A stretch of 64,000 bases of DNA from Desulfosporosinus sp. FKB (GTDB lineage: Bacteria; Bacillota; Desulfitobacteriia; Desulfitobacteriales; Desulfitobacteriaceae): the NCBI RefSeq assembly GCF_002196705.1, contig NZ_NADJ01000035.1, positions 62,270-126,269 on the forward strand, read 5' to 3'. Shown here piece after piece: positions 25,701 to 35,049 of this stretch. The translations under genes and the position numbers were made by a program. The notes beneath the pieces were generated by a model. That model did no database searches. It had not been told where the DNA came from and saw only the letters and a list, made by a program, of their open reading frames with translations. Every line of letters starts with the position of its first letter. The stretch's first letter is position 1.

Positions 25701-26324
25701 GCTGCCGCCAAAAAAGTCCCAATAAGTTACTCTGCCCTCTTCGTCTTTGACATAGATAGGAGGCTCATACCAATTGGCATGTATTAGGGCATTTTTTCTG
25801 GGATAGGGAGGAAAGCCTTCGTCATGGGCCTGGTAAAAACGGTCGACGTAAATCTGATACATGATGCCTTTTTGGTACCACTCAGGAACTTTCAGGGGAT
25901 GATAAACCGTCACTTGATAAGAAGGGGGCTCGTGATCTTCAAGCTGACCCTCGCCTCCCAATCTTCGGGAATTGCCATAAAAGTAACAATGGCCTCCGAC
26001 GAAAAACTTAAAATAATACCAAATAAGTCCAGGTACACCGGGAACCTCATATTCTGTTTCAAATACTACCCTTTGTTCAGAACTCTCTAAAGCACCGGCA
26101 GCAGGAAATAACCTTTCGCCGCCCTGTTCCAAAATCTCAACAGATTTTACATCCATCAGGATTAAGCGTTCCTGTTCCTTCTCCCAAACTCTAAAGAAAC
26201 AGTCCTCAACAGGCATAACCGAACATATTTCCAGGCGTAAAAGAATTGTCTGCCCACAGGTTACAGCTCCAAAAGGGGCGCGAAAGTATAACTTATGGGA
26301 GTTGTGATAGGCGAAAAGTTCCAT
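22800..26324 (-). CDS. GH13 alpha-amylase / GH77 4-alpha-glucanotransferase fusion
   Basis: An 1174-residue two-enzyme protein. After an N-terminal beta-sandwich, residues about 155-660 are a GH13 glycosidase with the triad D366 (GWRLDVAD), E395 (LIGEVWED) and D470 (LLGSHDRER), similar to neopullulanase/cyclomaltodextrinase types. Residues about 675-1174 are a full GH77 MalQ/DPE1-type domain: CGVLMSISSLPSDFGSG, D973 (VRLDHFRGF), E1020 (IAEDLG) and D1068 (GTHDNDT). Last gene of the glycogen operon; together the halves would trim branched or cyclic limit dextrins and disproportionate the maltooligosaccharides for glycogen phosphorylase. No signal peptide, so cytoplasmic. Confidence 0.92.
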   Translation of the reverse strand: MELFAYHNSHKLYFRAPFGAVTCGQTILLRLEICSVMPVEDCFFRVWEKEQERLILMDVKSVEILEQGGERLFPAAGALESSEQRVVFETEYEVPGVPGLIWYYFKFFVGGHCYFYGNSRRLGGEGQLEDHEPPSYQVTVYHPLKVPEWYQKGIMYQIYVDRFYQAHDEGFPPYPRKNALIHANWYEPPIYVKDEEGRVTYWDFFGGSLLGVIKKLPYLQELGISVIYFNPLFDAPSNHKYDTADYHRIDPMYGDEELFEQLVLEAKKYGISLILDGVFSHTGSDSIYFNRYGNYPNLGAYQSEDSPYYKWYRFKDNSKDYKGWWNVDALPEVNELEPSYQNFIFDADSGVLQKWMKKGIAGWRLDVADELPDEFIREFKQLMRNINPEAVLIGEVWEDASNKQSYGQWRQYFWGYELDATMNYPFRDIVLNYIIGKLSSGMVHQRVMSLLENYPWENFSGAMNLLGSHDRERILTLLGEAPPEETLTETQKRTYKLAAGARRLAVQRLKLLALIQMTFPGVPCIYYGDEAGMEGYSDPYNRGTFPWGQEDKEILTWYKKVIGLRREYEVFQAGDFHSFFLEPDIYGFRRFWRDEEITVMVNRSLIQSREIALDLNSSADYKLNLSCINLLSGETLDGEAAKNPQIIKLAPLSALVLLKKQNRLSFPQHDFCRACGVLMSISSLPSDFGSGSGDFGAEAYGFIDFLVDTGQSLWQVLPLNPVGLGDSPYQSDSAFAGNSRLISLEFLIREGLLQESAFKTFSQGLQSPGRFKESCLREAFKAFRVQVQKTAPEYYGLDSKYLSHQNYVRFLRDNREWLDDYALYRALKAYFPGTAWYEWEPEIACRNPVKLAEYFQLLEEDIEFQRFVQYTFYFQWRSLKEYAAAKHIRLIGDIPLFVAGDSCDVWVNRKLFKLDERGFPTKVAGVPPDYFSETGQLWGNPVYDWDALAAQDYVWWKKRIELALRLFDYVRLDHFRGFESSWEIDVKEETAIHGQWMKGPGKRFFESLAERFGELPLIAEDLGIITTEVNILKRIFGFPGMKVLQFTSLEDIDSEGDMNIVYYSGTHDNDTLLGWYKSTMISNGEESVCNQELENEKFREEELKRECRKLIEKLYMSQAAWVITPMQDVLGLDSKARMNVPGTIEGNWNWALNKNLLTIEVKTWLRSLARNAQR

Positions 26325-26379
26325 TTCGACTCTCCTAGGAAGATTTTTAGAATTCTTTCACCTAAGGCCTTAAATAAGT

Positions 26380-27822
26380 TTAGGCTTTTAACCTAATAAG
26401 AGACTCGTATAGATTAAGATAGGCAGAGGCTGAAGATTTCCAACTGAAATCACACGTCATGGCGCTTTTTTGCAATCGGGCCCAAGCAGTTCTATCGGAG
26501 TCATAGATTTTTACTGCCCGCTGGACGGCAAACAGTAATTCATGAGCATTATAATTGGCAAAACTAAAGCCGTTGCCTTCACCCGTATATTCATTAAAGG
26601 GAATCACTGTATCCTTTAATCCTCCTGTTTCACGAACGATGGGAATTGTTCCATAATGCATGGCAATCATTTGTGATATACCACAAGGTTCAAAAAGTGA
26701 CGGCATTAATAAAATGTCGATTCCAGCATAGATTTTGTGAGCAAATTGATCATTGAATTCTCTTCTGAAGACAAACTTATCAGGATATTTCTCGGCAAAT
26801 GTTTGCAATTTCTCTTCATAAAGTTTATCCCCCGTCCCAAGGATAACCAGTTGCACGTCAAGCATCAGGATTTCCTCCATAATAAAGCAGAGAAGATCCA
26901 GCCCTTTCTGGTCAACTAGACGGCTTACCATCCCCAGAAGCGGTAAATTTCCCCTTTCGGGGAGTCCTAAGCAATGCTGCAAATCCTTTTTATTCAGGTC
27001 CTTAGCTTTAGGAGAAGAACCATAAGGGAAGGAAATCAGAGAATCTGTGTAAGGATCATAAACCTGATAATCAATACCGTTGAGAATACCAAGCAATGAA
27101 TCTTTGCGTTTTTGAATAATCCCTTCCAATCTCTCTCCATAAAAAGAATATTGAATTTCCCGTGCATAGGTCGGACTTACTGTTGTAATCCGGTCGGCAT
27201 AAAGCAGTCCTGCTTTCATGAAATTAACCTTACCATTAAACTCTAACTTTTCCTCTGTAAAATACTTTTCATTAAGACCAATAATATCTGTTAAAACTTC
27301 TTTAGGGAAAACGCCTTGATATTTAAGATTGTGAATCGTAAATACCGTCTTAAGTGAATAATATAGGGGTTCTTTAACATAAAATTCCTTTTGCAGCAAG
27401 GGAATAAGAGCCGTATGCCAGTCATGACAATGAATGATATCAGGCTTAAATTCCGGCAGATGAGTCAGACTTTCCAACACAGCACGTGAAAAGAAAGCAT
27501 ATTGTTCTGCCTCATCGTATTCTCCATAAATGTTACTGCGCTTAAAATAATACTCATTGTCAATAAAGTAGAAACGGACTCCCTTATAGATTAATTCTTC
27601 AAGGCCGCAATATTGTCTGCGCCATGCTAAAGGAACGTAAAAATGATTAATATGCTGGAACTGTTTGCGAAAATCTTCGGGGATATTACTATACTTTGGC
27701 ATAATGACACGTACGTCGGCGCCTTTTCTTTGCAAGGCACTGGGCAGCGAACCTCCTACTTCACCCAAGCCACCGGATTTGACAAAGGGATCTGCCTCAG
27801 CAATAGCAAAAACGATTTTCAT
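26380..27822 (-). CDS. glgA: Glycogen synthase (ADP-glucose)
   Basis: A 480-residue GT5 glycogen synthase. The N-terminal KSGGLGEVGGSLPSAL carries the ADP-glucose lysine of the KxGGL motif; HCHDWHTALIP, LNGIDYQVY and the C-terminal EPCGISQMIAMHYGTIPIVR with the catalytic glutamate are all present. Length is normal. It sits 21 bases downstream of glgD and 55 bases upstream of the GH13-GH77 gene in the minus-strand operon. Confidence 0.96.
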   Translation of the reverse strand: MKIVFAIAEADPFVKSGGLGEVGGSLPSALQRKGADVRVIMPKYSNIPEDFRKQFQHINHFYVPLAWRRQYCGLEELIYKGVRFYFIDNEYYFKRSNIYGEYDEAEQYAFFSRAVLESLTHLPEFKPDIIHCHDWHTALIPLLQKEFYVKEPLYYSLKTVFTIHNLKYQGVFPKEVLTDIIGLNEKYFTEEKLEFNGKVNFMKAGLLYADRITTVSPTYAREIQYSFYGERLEGIIQKRKDSLLGILNGIDYQVYDPYTDSLISFPYGSSPKAKDLNKKDLQHCLGLPERGNLPLLGMVSRLVDQKGLDLLCFIMEEILMLDVQLVILGTGDKLYEEKLQTFAEKYPDKFVFRREFNDQFAHKIYAGIDILLMPSLFEPCGISQMIAMHYGTIPIVRETGGLKDTVIPFNEYTGEGNGFSFANYNAHELLFAVQRAVKIYDSDRTAWARLQKSAMTCDFSWKSSASAYLNLYESLIRLKA

Positions 27823-27843
27823 AGTACCCCTCTTTTCTCAAGC

Positions 27844-28980
27844 CTAGACCAAAGACCCTTTAAGGACGACCAAGGGAGAATTTTTATTTCCTTTTAATAT
27901 ATTTCCTGGATAAACTTGAACAAATTTATCCAGGATGACATGATCTAATCTTGAACCACTGGAAACTTTACATTTCTGCATGATAATACTGTTGCTTATG
28001 CTTGCTCCGGCTTCAACAATTACTTCGCGTGATAAGATTGAATTACGGACCTCTCCTTCAATAATACATCCACTGGAAATTATTGAATTTGCTGTGATTG
28101 CTTGATTGCCATGCTTCGTAGGAGGATTGTCCACAATTTTAGTGTGAATTCGATCATGTCCCATTAGTACTTCCCGGCAAATTATCGGATCAAGTAATTC
28201 CATGCTCCGATCAAAGTAATCTTTAACCGAATTTATGACTCCGAAATAGCCGGTAAAAGGAACTCCAATAATTTTTAAGGTGCGAATATTTTCTCGTATT
28301 GCTTCGATTAGATTTATAGCTTCAATTGAGCGATATCCATCGACAATTTCCAGAAGCAGCGTTCGCCGAATAATCAACATATCTAAGAAATAGTTCTGCT
28401 TTCGCGGACAAGCTATTGTTGAGTTCGTGTCGCTCACATCCAGGATGTCAAGAACATCTTGATTATCAGAGATAACAAGACGTTCTTTTCCCTTCATAGC
28501 GGAAAGATCTGTACTCTCTTTATATATCAACGTTACATCGGCTTTCTCATTCCTATGGCTTTCCAAAGCTTCATTATAATTTATATTAAAAATATGATTA
28601 CATCCGCTGATAATTATATTTTCGGACAAGTCCTTCTGCAGATATTCAATATTCAGCTGTAAGTCTTTAAGCCGAAATTTTCCGTTTTCCCCGGATAGTC
28701 CGTGAATGGCTCCAGGTAAAATAAACAATCCTCCTGACTTACGATCCAAAAACCAATCTTTTCCTGCCCCCAAATGATCCAGAATCGACCTATAATGGCG
28801 GGGGGTAATTAACCCGATTGTCCATAATCCGGAATTAACCATACTTGATAGAGCAAAATCCAAAATTCTATAACGTCCTCCGAAGGGGACCGCCGCGATC
28901 GACCTCTCGGAGGTTAACCCTCTGAGACTAAGGCTATCAGAACCATTATTTCCAAATAGGATTCCAATGGCATTTTGCAT
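27844..28980 (-). CDS. glgD: ADP-glucose pyrophosphorylase regulatory-type subunit
   Basis: A 378-residue GlgD, the GlgC paralogue found in Firmicutes. It has the nucleotidyltransferase fold (VPFGGRYRILDFALSSMVNS) and a C-terminal left-handed beta helix, but the N-terminal GGxGxRL nucleotide loop of GlgC is replaced (MQNAIGILFGNNGSDSL), as usual for this non-catalytic or modulatory subunit. It pairs with GlgC to raise activity in relatives. Located 24 bases after glgC. Confidence 0.94.
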   Translation of the reverse strand: MQNAIGILFGNNGSDSLSLRGLTSERSIAAVPFGGRYRILDFALSSMVNSGLWTIGLITPRHYRSILDHLGAGKDWFLDRKSGGLFILPGAIHGLSGENGKFRLKDLQLNIEYLQKDLSENIIISGCNHIFNINYNEALESHRNEKADVTLIYKESTDLSAMKGKERLVISDNQDVLDILDVSDTNSTIACPRKQNYFLDMLIIRRTLLLEIVDGYRSIEAINLIEAIRENIRTLKIIGVPFTGYFGVINSVKDYFDRSMELLDPIICREVLMGHDRIHTKIVDNPPTKHGNQAITANSIISSGCIIEGEVRNSILSREVIVEAGASISNSIIMQKCKVSSGSRLDHVILDKFVQVYPGNILKGNKNSPLVVLKGSLV

Positions 28981-29004
28981 CTGCTACCCTCCCCTCGGCA
29001 AATT

Positions 29005-30198
29005 TTAGCGGGTTGAATACAGATTACTGCCCGCATATATGACAGAGCCTTTTCCAAGTACGTAATGATCCTCTATGACTGTAATTCCTGCCTGGCGCAC
29101 AACAGAATCCTCTTCGATTCCTATTGAACAATAACTCATTATTTTGGCATTTTCACCAACAATTGTTTTATTAATTTTTGCATGACCACTGACCCTGGCA
29201 TTTGGCAATAAAATAGAATTTTTTATACTGGCCCCTTCCCCGACATAGGCTCCGGGAGCTAAAACTGAATAGCTGACATCTCCTAACACCACACAACCAT
29301 TACTGATAAGACTGTTATTAATTCTTGCTTTCGGGCCAATATACTGCGGCGGCAAAATATCTTCATTGGAGAAAACCCTTTGAGCAGGGTCAAAGAGATT
29401 AATGGCCTCATCTCCCTTCAGAAATTCCATATTGGCATTGTAGTAACTTTCGATGGTGCCCACATCTCTCCAATAGCCTTGAAACTTATAGGCATACAAT
29501 TTTCTTCCTAATTCAATTTGTTTAGGGATAATATTTTTTCCGAAATCATTTTCGGATACTTGATCCTGTTCATCCTCAAGCAAGGCTTGCTTGAGAATTG
29601 GCCAGTTGAAAATATAGATTCCCATAGATGCCAGATTGCTATCAGGATTCGCAATTTTTTCAGTAAACTTTATGATCCTGCCTTCTTCATTAAGAGACAC
29701 GATACCAAAACGCGAAACTTCCTCCCAGGGAACTTCAATCGTGGAAATTGTAATTTCCGATCCTTTTTCCTTATGATAATTGAGCATAGAGAGATAATTC
29801 ATTTTATAAATATGATCTCCTGAGATAATAAGCACATAGTCCGGATCAAAAAAGTCAATAAATTTTAAATTTTGGAAAATTGCATTGGCAGTTCCTTTAT
29901 ACCAACTTAATTCATGCTCCCCCACGAAGGGAGGCAAGATATGGACACCACCGAAAGGGTTGTCAAGATTCCAGGCAGAACCCAGGCCGATATACGAATT
30001 AAGCAGGAAGGGCTTATATTGAGTGAGAACCCCTACAGTATTGATGTTGGAATTTGCGCAATTACTTAAACTAAAATCAATAATTCGGTACTTGCCACAA
30101 AAAGAGACTGCGGGTTTAGCAATATTACGCGTCAAACTCCCTAATCTACTCCCCTGCCCTCCAGCCAAAAGCATTGCAATACACTCTTGCTTATGCAT
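29005..30198 (-). CDS. glgC: Glucose-1-phosphate adenylyltransferase
   Basis: About 397 residues, making ADP-glucose from glucose 1-phosphate and ATP. The nucleotide loop [16 protein letters not shown], the substrate segment [23 protein letters not shown] and [13 protein letters not shown] are all intact, followed by the C-terminal beta helix. The frame runs open to 30435, but the ATG at 30198 has AAAGGTGA six bases upstream and starts exactly at the family N-terminus. It is the committed, usually allosterically regulated, step of glycogen synthesis. Confidence 0.95.
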   Translation of the reverse strand: MHKQECIAMLLAGGQGSRLGSLTRNIAKPAVSFCGKYRIIDFSLSNCANSNINTVGVLTQYKPFLLNSYIGLGSAWNLDNPFGGVHILPPFVGEHELSWYKGTANAIFQNLKFIDFFDPDYVLIISGDHIYKMNYLSMLNYHKEKGSEITISTIEVPWEEVSRFGIVSLNEEGRIIKFTEKIANPDSNLASMGIYIFNWPILKQALLEDEQDQVSENDFGKNIIPKQIELGRKLYAYKFQGYWRDVGTIESYYNANMEFLKGDEAINLFDPAQRVFSNEDILPPQYIGPKARINNSLISNGCVVLGDVSYSVLAPGAYVGEGASIKNSILLPNARVSGHAKINKTIVGENAKIMSYCSIGIEEDSVVRQAGITVIEDHYVLGKGSVIYAGSNLYSTR

Positions 30199-30241
30199 AT
30201 TTTCACCTTTCTCTCTGCTTCCTGCATTTACGAATTGTCTG

Positions 30242-32689
30242 TTAATGCTTATTTTTAAAATGGGAGTTGATAGGGCGAAAACTAGTTTTCCAGATCTGAT
30301 CGGCGTACTCTCTGATGGTACGATCACTTGAGAAAACACCCGACTTGGCAATATTAACCAGCGACATTTCTGTCCAACGTTTGCGATCAGAGTAGGCAGA
30401 TTGAAGCTGCTTATATACTTCAAGGTAATCCGCAAAATCCCTTAAAACAAAATAGTCATCATTATAAAGCAAAAGAGAATCAAAGATAACCCTAAATTCT
30501 TCGCCGGCTGTTTCAAAAAAACCGTTGACCAGTTGATCAACACAACATCTTAGATCCTGATTAGCATAATAGAGATCTAAAGACTTATAGCCGCCTTCAC
30601 TGGAATAGTGTAAAACTTCGTCTGCCGATAAGCCGAAAATAAAAAGATTGTTTTCGCCTACCGCTTCCTTAATCTCTACATTTGCACCATCTAATGTGCC
30701 GATCGTAATTGCGCCATTCATCATAAATTTCATATTCCCTGTTCCTGAAGCCTCTTTGCTCGCCGTAGAAATTTGTTCACTGACATCGGCAGCAGGGTAT
30801 ATTAGTTCACCTAAAGAAACATTGAAATTTTCTATAAAAATGACCTTAAGTTTGTCACGAACCCTTGGCTCCTTGCGAATTTTTTCGGCCAGGGTATTTA
30901 TGAGTTTAATTATAGTTTTAGCATAATGATAGCCCGGGGCCGCTTTACCTCCGAAAATAAAAGTATGGGAACCGAGCACAGAATTTGGATCTTCCTGAAC
31001 CTGATTAAATAAATGCATTATTTTCAAAATGTTAAGAAGCTGCCGTTTATAGGCATGGATCCGTTTAACATGGACGTCAAACATCGAGAAGCAATCAAGT
31101 TCAATTCCTTGGGTTTTTTTAATGTATTGAAGCAACTGCATTTTATTATGATATTTTGCCTTGGCAACCTTCTCCAAGAAACCTGCATCCTTCTGATAAA
31201 TCAGAAGGTTTTCCAATTCCTCAGCGTTCTTCTTCCAGGTCGGGCCAATAGCCTCAGTAATTAGATCTGACAATACCGGATTCGCTGTTAAGAGAAATCT
31301 CCGATGATTGACACCATTTGTCTTGTTATTAAACTTATAGCTGAAAATCCGATAATAGTCTTTAAATACCTGTTGTTTGAGAATTTTGGTGTGTAACGAA
31401 GCAACTCCGTTAACAGAAGAACTGCCAATAACCGCCAGGTTAGCCATCTGAATATTATCGTCCTTGATTATCTGGGTATTCTGGATAATCCTTCGATCAT
31501 CGAAGAATCTTTTAGCGCTGCGTTCCTTAAATCGTCGATCAATTTCTTCGATAATCATAAAAATTCTTGGCAAAATATGTTTAAATAATGTTACCGGCCA
31601 CTTTTCTAAGGCTTCCGGCATAATGGTATGGTTGGTGAAGGAGATGGAATTTACGGTAATGTTCCAAGCCTGATCCCATCCCAAACCCTCCTCATCGATC
31701 AAAATCCGCATTAATTCCGGGATACACAACACCGGATGAGTGTCATTGATGTGAATTGACACCCAGCGAGAAAATTCAGCCAAGGATAGATTTCGTTTTT
31801 TAAAGCTTCTCATAATCGACCCTAATCCCGCTGCCACAAAAAAGTATTCCTGTTTCAGTCTTAATTCTTTTCCTGAACGGCTGCTGTCATCGGGATAAAG
31901 AATATAGGAAATCGCCTCAACGCTGGATCTTAAACTAACGGCCTGATCGAAATCCCCCCGGTTAAACGAAGCAAGATCCAACTCATTGCTTAAAGGTTCA
32001 GCGCTCCATAGTCTGAGATTATTGATATTCAAAGGATTATCGTAGCTTATGACAGGAATATCATAGGGAACCGCCAAAACAGGTTCATAGTGTTCGTGGT
32101 AAAACACTAATTTCTCCTTAACAACTTCTGTACGAACATGACCTTTAAATTTAACGACAATACTCTTTTCAGCTCTGCGAATCTCCCAGGGATAATCATT
32201 TTTCAACCAATTATCCGCCACTTCTGTTTGAAAACCGTTTCTGATCTTTTGTTCAAACAACCCGTATTTATAGCGAATACCGTTGCCATGGCCTGCTATT
32301 CCCCCAAAAGCCATAGAATCTAAAAAACACGCTGCCAATCTTCCCAGACCACCGTTTCCAAGTCCGGGGTCTGCTTCCTGCTCAAGCAAATCGTCAAGAT
32401 CAATGTGCAATTCGGCTAAACCTTCTCTAACCAATTCTTCGACGCCCATATTGACCAAATAATAACGGAGAAGTTTGCCGATTAGAAACTCCATGGAAAA
32501 ATAATAAACTTGTTTGGTGTACAGTGTGGAATTCTTAGTTAACGCTCTATTAAAGCTTATTGTTTCTTTTAACATCAAAACCAACGTTTTGTATTTGTCC
32601 CATAAGGAACTTTCATCTAGAGTTATACCTTCTGTTTCACTGATCTTGGTAAGGTATGCCAGTTTGAAATTATCTTTGTTGGTAAACAT
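30242..32689 (-). CDS. glgP: Glycogen/starch/alpha-glucan phosphorylase
   Basis: An 815-residue GT35 phosphorylase releasing glucose 1-phosphate. Diagnostic segments include [12 protein letters not shown] near the N-terminus, [31 protein letters not shown], the PLP-binding lysine at about K654 in [11 protein letters not shown], and the following [11 protein letters not shown]. Its start overlaps the end of glgB by 67 bases; a G-rich Shine-Dalgarno (GGGGGGG) lies inside glgB six bases before the ATG. The overlap suggests coupled synthesis of branching and degrading enzymes. Confidence 0.95.
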   Translation of the reverse strand: MFTNKDNFKLAYLTKISETEGITLDESSLWDKYKTLVLMLKETISFNRALTKNSTLYTKQVYYFSMEFLIGKLLRYYLVNMGVEELVREGLAELHIDLDDLLEQEADPGLGNGGLGRLAACFLDSMAFGGIAGHGNGIRYKYGLFEQKIRNGFQTEVADNWLKNDYPWEIRRAEKSIVVKFKGHVRTEVVKEKLVFYHEHYEPVLAVPYDIPVISYDNPLNINNLRLWSAEPLSNELDLASFNRGDFDQAVSLRSSVEAISYILYPDDSSRSGKELRLKQEYFFVAAGLGSIMRSFKKRNLSLAEFSRWVSIHINDTHPVLCIPELMRILIDEEGLGWDQAWNITVNSISFTNHTIMPEALEKWPVTLFKHILPRIFMIIEEIDRRFKERSAKRFFDDRRIIQNTQIIKDDNIQMANLAVIGSSSVNGVASLHTKILKQQVFKDYYRIFSYKFNNKTNGVNHRRFLLTANPVLSDLITEAIGPTWKKNAEELENLLIYQKDAGFLEKVAKAKYHNKMQLLQYIKKTQGIELDCFSMFDVHVKRIHAYKRQLLNILKIMHLFNQVQEDPNSVLGSHTFIFGGKAAPGYHYAKTIIKLINTLAEKIRKEPRVRDKLKVIFIENFNVSLGELIYPAADVSEQISTASKEASGTGNMKFMMNGAITIGTLDGANVEIKEAVGENNLFIFGLSADEVLHYSSEGGYKSLDLYYANQDLRCCVDQLVNGFFETAGEEFRVIFDSLLLYNDDYFVLRDFADYLEVYKQLQSAYSDRKRWTEMSLVNIAKSGVFSSDRTIREYADQIWKTSFRPINSHFKNKH

Positions 32690-34593
32690 GCAACGCCCCC
32701 CCGCCTTAATTTGTATTTATACTGAGGTTTTAATATGATAGTTGCTAACGGAGGAACTTTAATTCTTAAAGAGAAAATCCTGCCATGCCATTGAATCCTC
32801 TCAGTAACCTTTGGGGCAGTATTCAAACAGTTTGAACCGCCAAAAATTTCCTGATCTGAATTAAACAATTCTTGATAGATCCCTCTGCGGGGAACCCCTA
32901 GGCGAAAATTCCCATAGGCAACAGGCTGAAAATTGATAACTATAATAAGAAAGTCCTTGGGATCTTTCCCCCGGCGACAGAAAATCAAGATACTTTGGTT
33001 CCTGTTATCCGCATCGATCCATTCAAAGCCTGACCATTCCTGGTCATTTTCCCAGAAAGCCTTTTCACGCTGATAAAGTTTATTGAAGTGTTTAATATAC
33101 TCCTGAAACTTTTTGTGCATCTCATAATCTAAAAGCAGCCAATCCAGTTCTGCATCATAGCGCCACTCTATGAACTGAGCCAACTCACCTCCCATAAACA
33201 TTAACTTCTTTCCTGGATGTCCCATTTGGTAACTTATTAAATTTCTTAAACCAGCAAATTTCTGCCAATAATCACCGGACATTTTATCAAGAAGGGACTG
33301 TTTCCCATGAACTACTTCGTCATGAGAAAGAGGCAAAATAAAATTCTCGGAAAAAGCATAGGTTAAGGAAAAGTTTAACAAGTTATGGTGATCTTTACGG
33401 CAGGCGAATTCATACTGCATATAACGCAAGGTGTCGTTCATCCAACCCATATTCCATTTGAAGTTATAGCCTAAGCCATTGACATAGGTCGGATAGGACA
33501 CTAAGGGCCAATCGGTCGACTCTTCGGCAGCCATGAGGACCCCGGGAAAGTTATGAAACACAACCTCATTTAACCTCTGCATAAAAGCGATTGCTTCCAG
33601 ATTTTCTCGTCCCCCCTGACTGTTGCGTTCCCAGCCTTTATCCGGTTTTTCAAAATCGAGATAAAGCATACTGCTAACCCCGTCGATTCGAAGTCCATCA
33701 ATATGAAACTTATCAAACCAAAAAACTGCATTCGAAATAAGAAAACTCCAGACTTCAGGTTTCGAAAAATCAAAGGTATAAGTCCCCCATTTTCCATGTT
33801 CATCTTTTTCATAAACCGAGGACCCATTAAATTTACCCAAACCATGACCGTCCTTGCAAAAATGTCCGGGCACCCAGTCCAAAATCACTCCAATCCCTGC
33901 TTGATGACAGCAATCAACAAAACGCATAAAGTCATAAGGTGTTCCAAAGCGACTTGTGCAGGAATAATATCCAGTGATTTGATAACCCCAGGAACCGTCA
34001 TAGGGATGCTCCATCAATGGCATAAATTCAATGTGGGTATAGCCCATCTTCAAAATGTAACGTATCAGTTCATCAGTAAAGTCCAGCCAATGATAAAAAC
34101 CACCATCCCTTTTTCGGTGCCAGGAACCGGCATGAACTTCATAGATCAGCAGAGGTTTATCCTGTGGATGACTCTTTACCCGGCGCGATATCCAATGTTG
34201 ATCCCGCCAATGATATCCCTCCAGAGAGTATATTTTCGAGGCAGTTAACGGCCTGAGTTCAGAACAAAAGGCAAAAGGGTCTGATTTCAGGAACATTTCG
34301 TCATTCTTAGTCAGAATTGCGAATTTATATAACCCTGTCAGTTTCTTGGGAATAAAAAGTGTCCATACACCGGTGTCTCCGGTTTCAATCATTCTATTCT
34401 GCTTTGTCTGCCAATCGTTAAAATCCCCAACAACAGAAACTGCCTTAGCGTCCGGTACCCAAACTGCAAAGTAGGTCCCAAGCATCCCATTATCCTCAAT
34501 AATATGGGCTCCGAACTTTGAATAAGCCTTATAAAACTCTCCCCGATTAAATAAATAGATTTCCTCTGAATTTAGTAAAGCTAAGTGTTTCAT
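32623..34593 (-). CDS. glgB: 1,4-alpha-glucan branching enzyme
   Basis: A 656-residue GH13_9 branching enzyme: N-terminal CBM48 (YFAVWVPDAKAVSVVGDFNDW), then the barrel with D304 (GLRIDGVSSM), E357 (LMAAEES) and D425 (LSHDEVVHG). The C-terminal domain is slightly extended by about 25 residues that overlap the start of glgP. First gene of the six-gene glycogen operon; its promoter must lie in the 455-base gap before htrA. Confidence 0.96.
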   Translation of the reverse strand: MKHLALLNSEEIYLFNRGEFYKAYSKFGAHIIEDNGMLGTYFAVWVPDAKAVSVVGDFNDWQTKQNRMIETGDTGVWTLFIPKKLTGLYKFAILTKNDEMFLKSDPFAFCSELRPLTASKIYSLEGYHWRDQHWISRRVKSHPQDKPLLIYEVHAGSWHRKRDGGFYHWLDFTDELIRYILKMGYTHIEFMPLMEHPYDGSWGYQITGYYSCTSRFGTPYDFMRFVDCCHQAGIGVILDWVPGHFCKDGHGLGKFNGSSVYEKDEHGKWGTYTFDFSKPEVWSFLISNAVFWFDKFHIDGLRIDGVSSMLYLDFEKPDKGWERNSQGGRENLEAIAFMQRLNEVVFHNFPGVLMAAEESTDWPLVSYPTYVNGLGYNFKWNMGWMNDTLRYMQYEFACRKDHHNLLNFSLTYAFSENFILPLSHDEVVHGKQSLLDKMSGDYWQKFAGLRNLISYQMGHPGKKLMFMGGELAQFIEWRYDAELDWLLLDYEMHKKFQEYIKHFNKLYQREKAFWENDQEWSGFEWIDADNRNQSILIFCRRGKDPKDFLIIVINFQPVAYGNFRLGVPRRGIYQELFNSDQEIFGGSNCLNTAPKVTERIQWHGRIFSLRIKVPPLATIILKPQYKYKLRRGGVACLPTKIISNWHTLPRSVKQKV

Positions 34594-34724
34594 AGATCAC
34601 AACCTATCAGTCTCATTGTCTATTATCTACATAAGATGTATTCCGTAAGTTGAAAAATAGTAGTGACTTTCTAATGTGGAAATAATCTCAAAAATCTAAA
34701 TATTGCTCTTACCTTAAGCCTAAT

Positions 34725-34845
34725 ATTGTTAAAAATGGATGTCTATAGAAAGACTAAATTTTAACAATTCATTCTTTAAATCATTAGCACAACATTAAAA
34801 AGCAGGCTGAAAACCATCTCGTTTTTAGCCTGCTTTTGCTTTTTA
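34725..34845 (+). other. Structured stretch between glgB and htrA: inverted repeat plus terminator
   Basis: ATTGTTAAAA near 34727 is repeated in inverted form as TTTTAACAAT near 34761, and a 15-bp hairpin (34800-34814 with 34821-34835, one G-U pair) followed by TTGCTTTTT comes after it. A plus-strand terminator in a gap between divergent genes has no gene to terminate, so a small RNA of roughly 100 bases is possible. Nothing else is apparent in the rest of the 34594-35049 gap. Confidence 0.4.
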
Positions 34846-35049
34846 CCTCATTGTTAATACGCCTCTTCACACATTCTCAACTTAAACTCCAAAAAAACTT
34901 CACATTTTGTACCATTTTGCTTCACAACTTTGAGTTATCCTTGAGAAGTACTCAGAAGAAACTTTGTATCATCGAACCAAAATAGAGGACTATCACTTTA
35001 GGGCGATCTCAGACGATATAATTTCAATTCTAATAGGAGGCATTCAACC

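Noticed and set aside
30199-30435. 79-residue N-terminal extension of GlgC
   Set aside because: It overlaps the end of glgP in another frame, has no family similarity, and the ATG at 30198 has a proper ribosome binding site.
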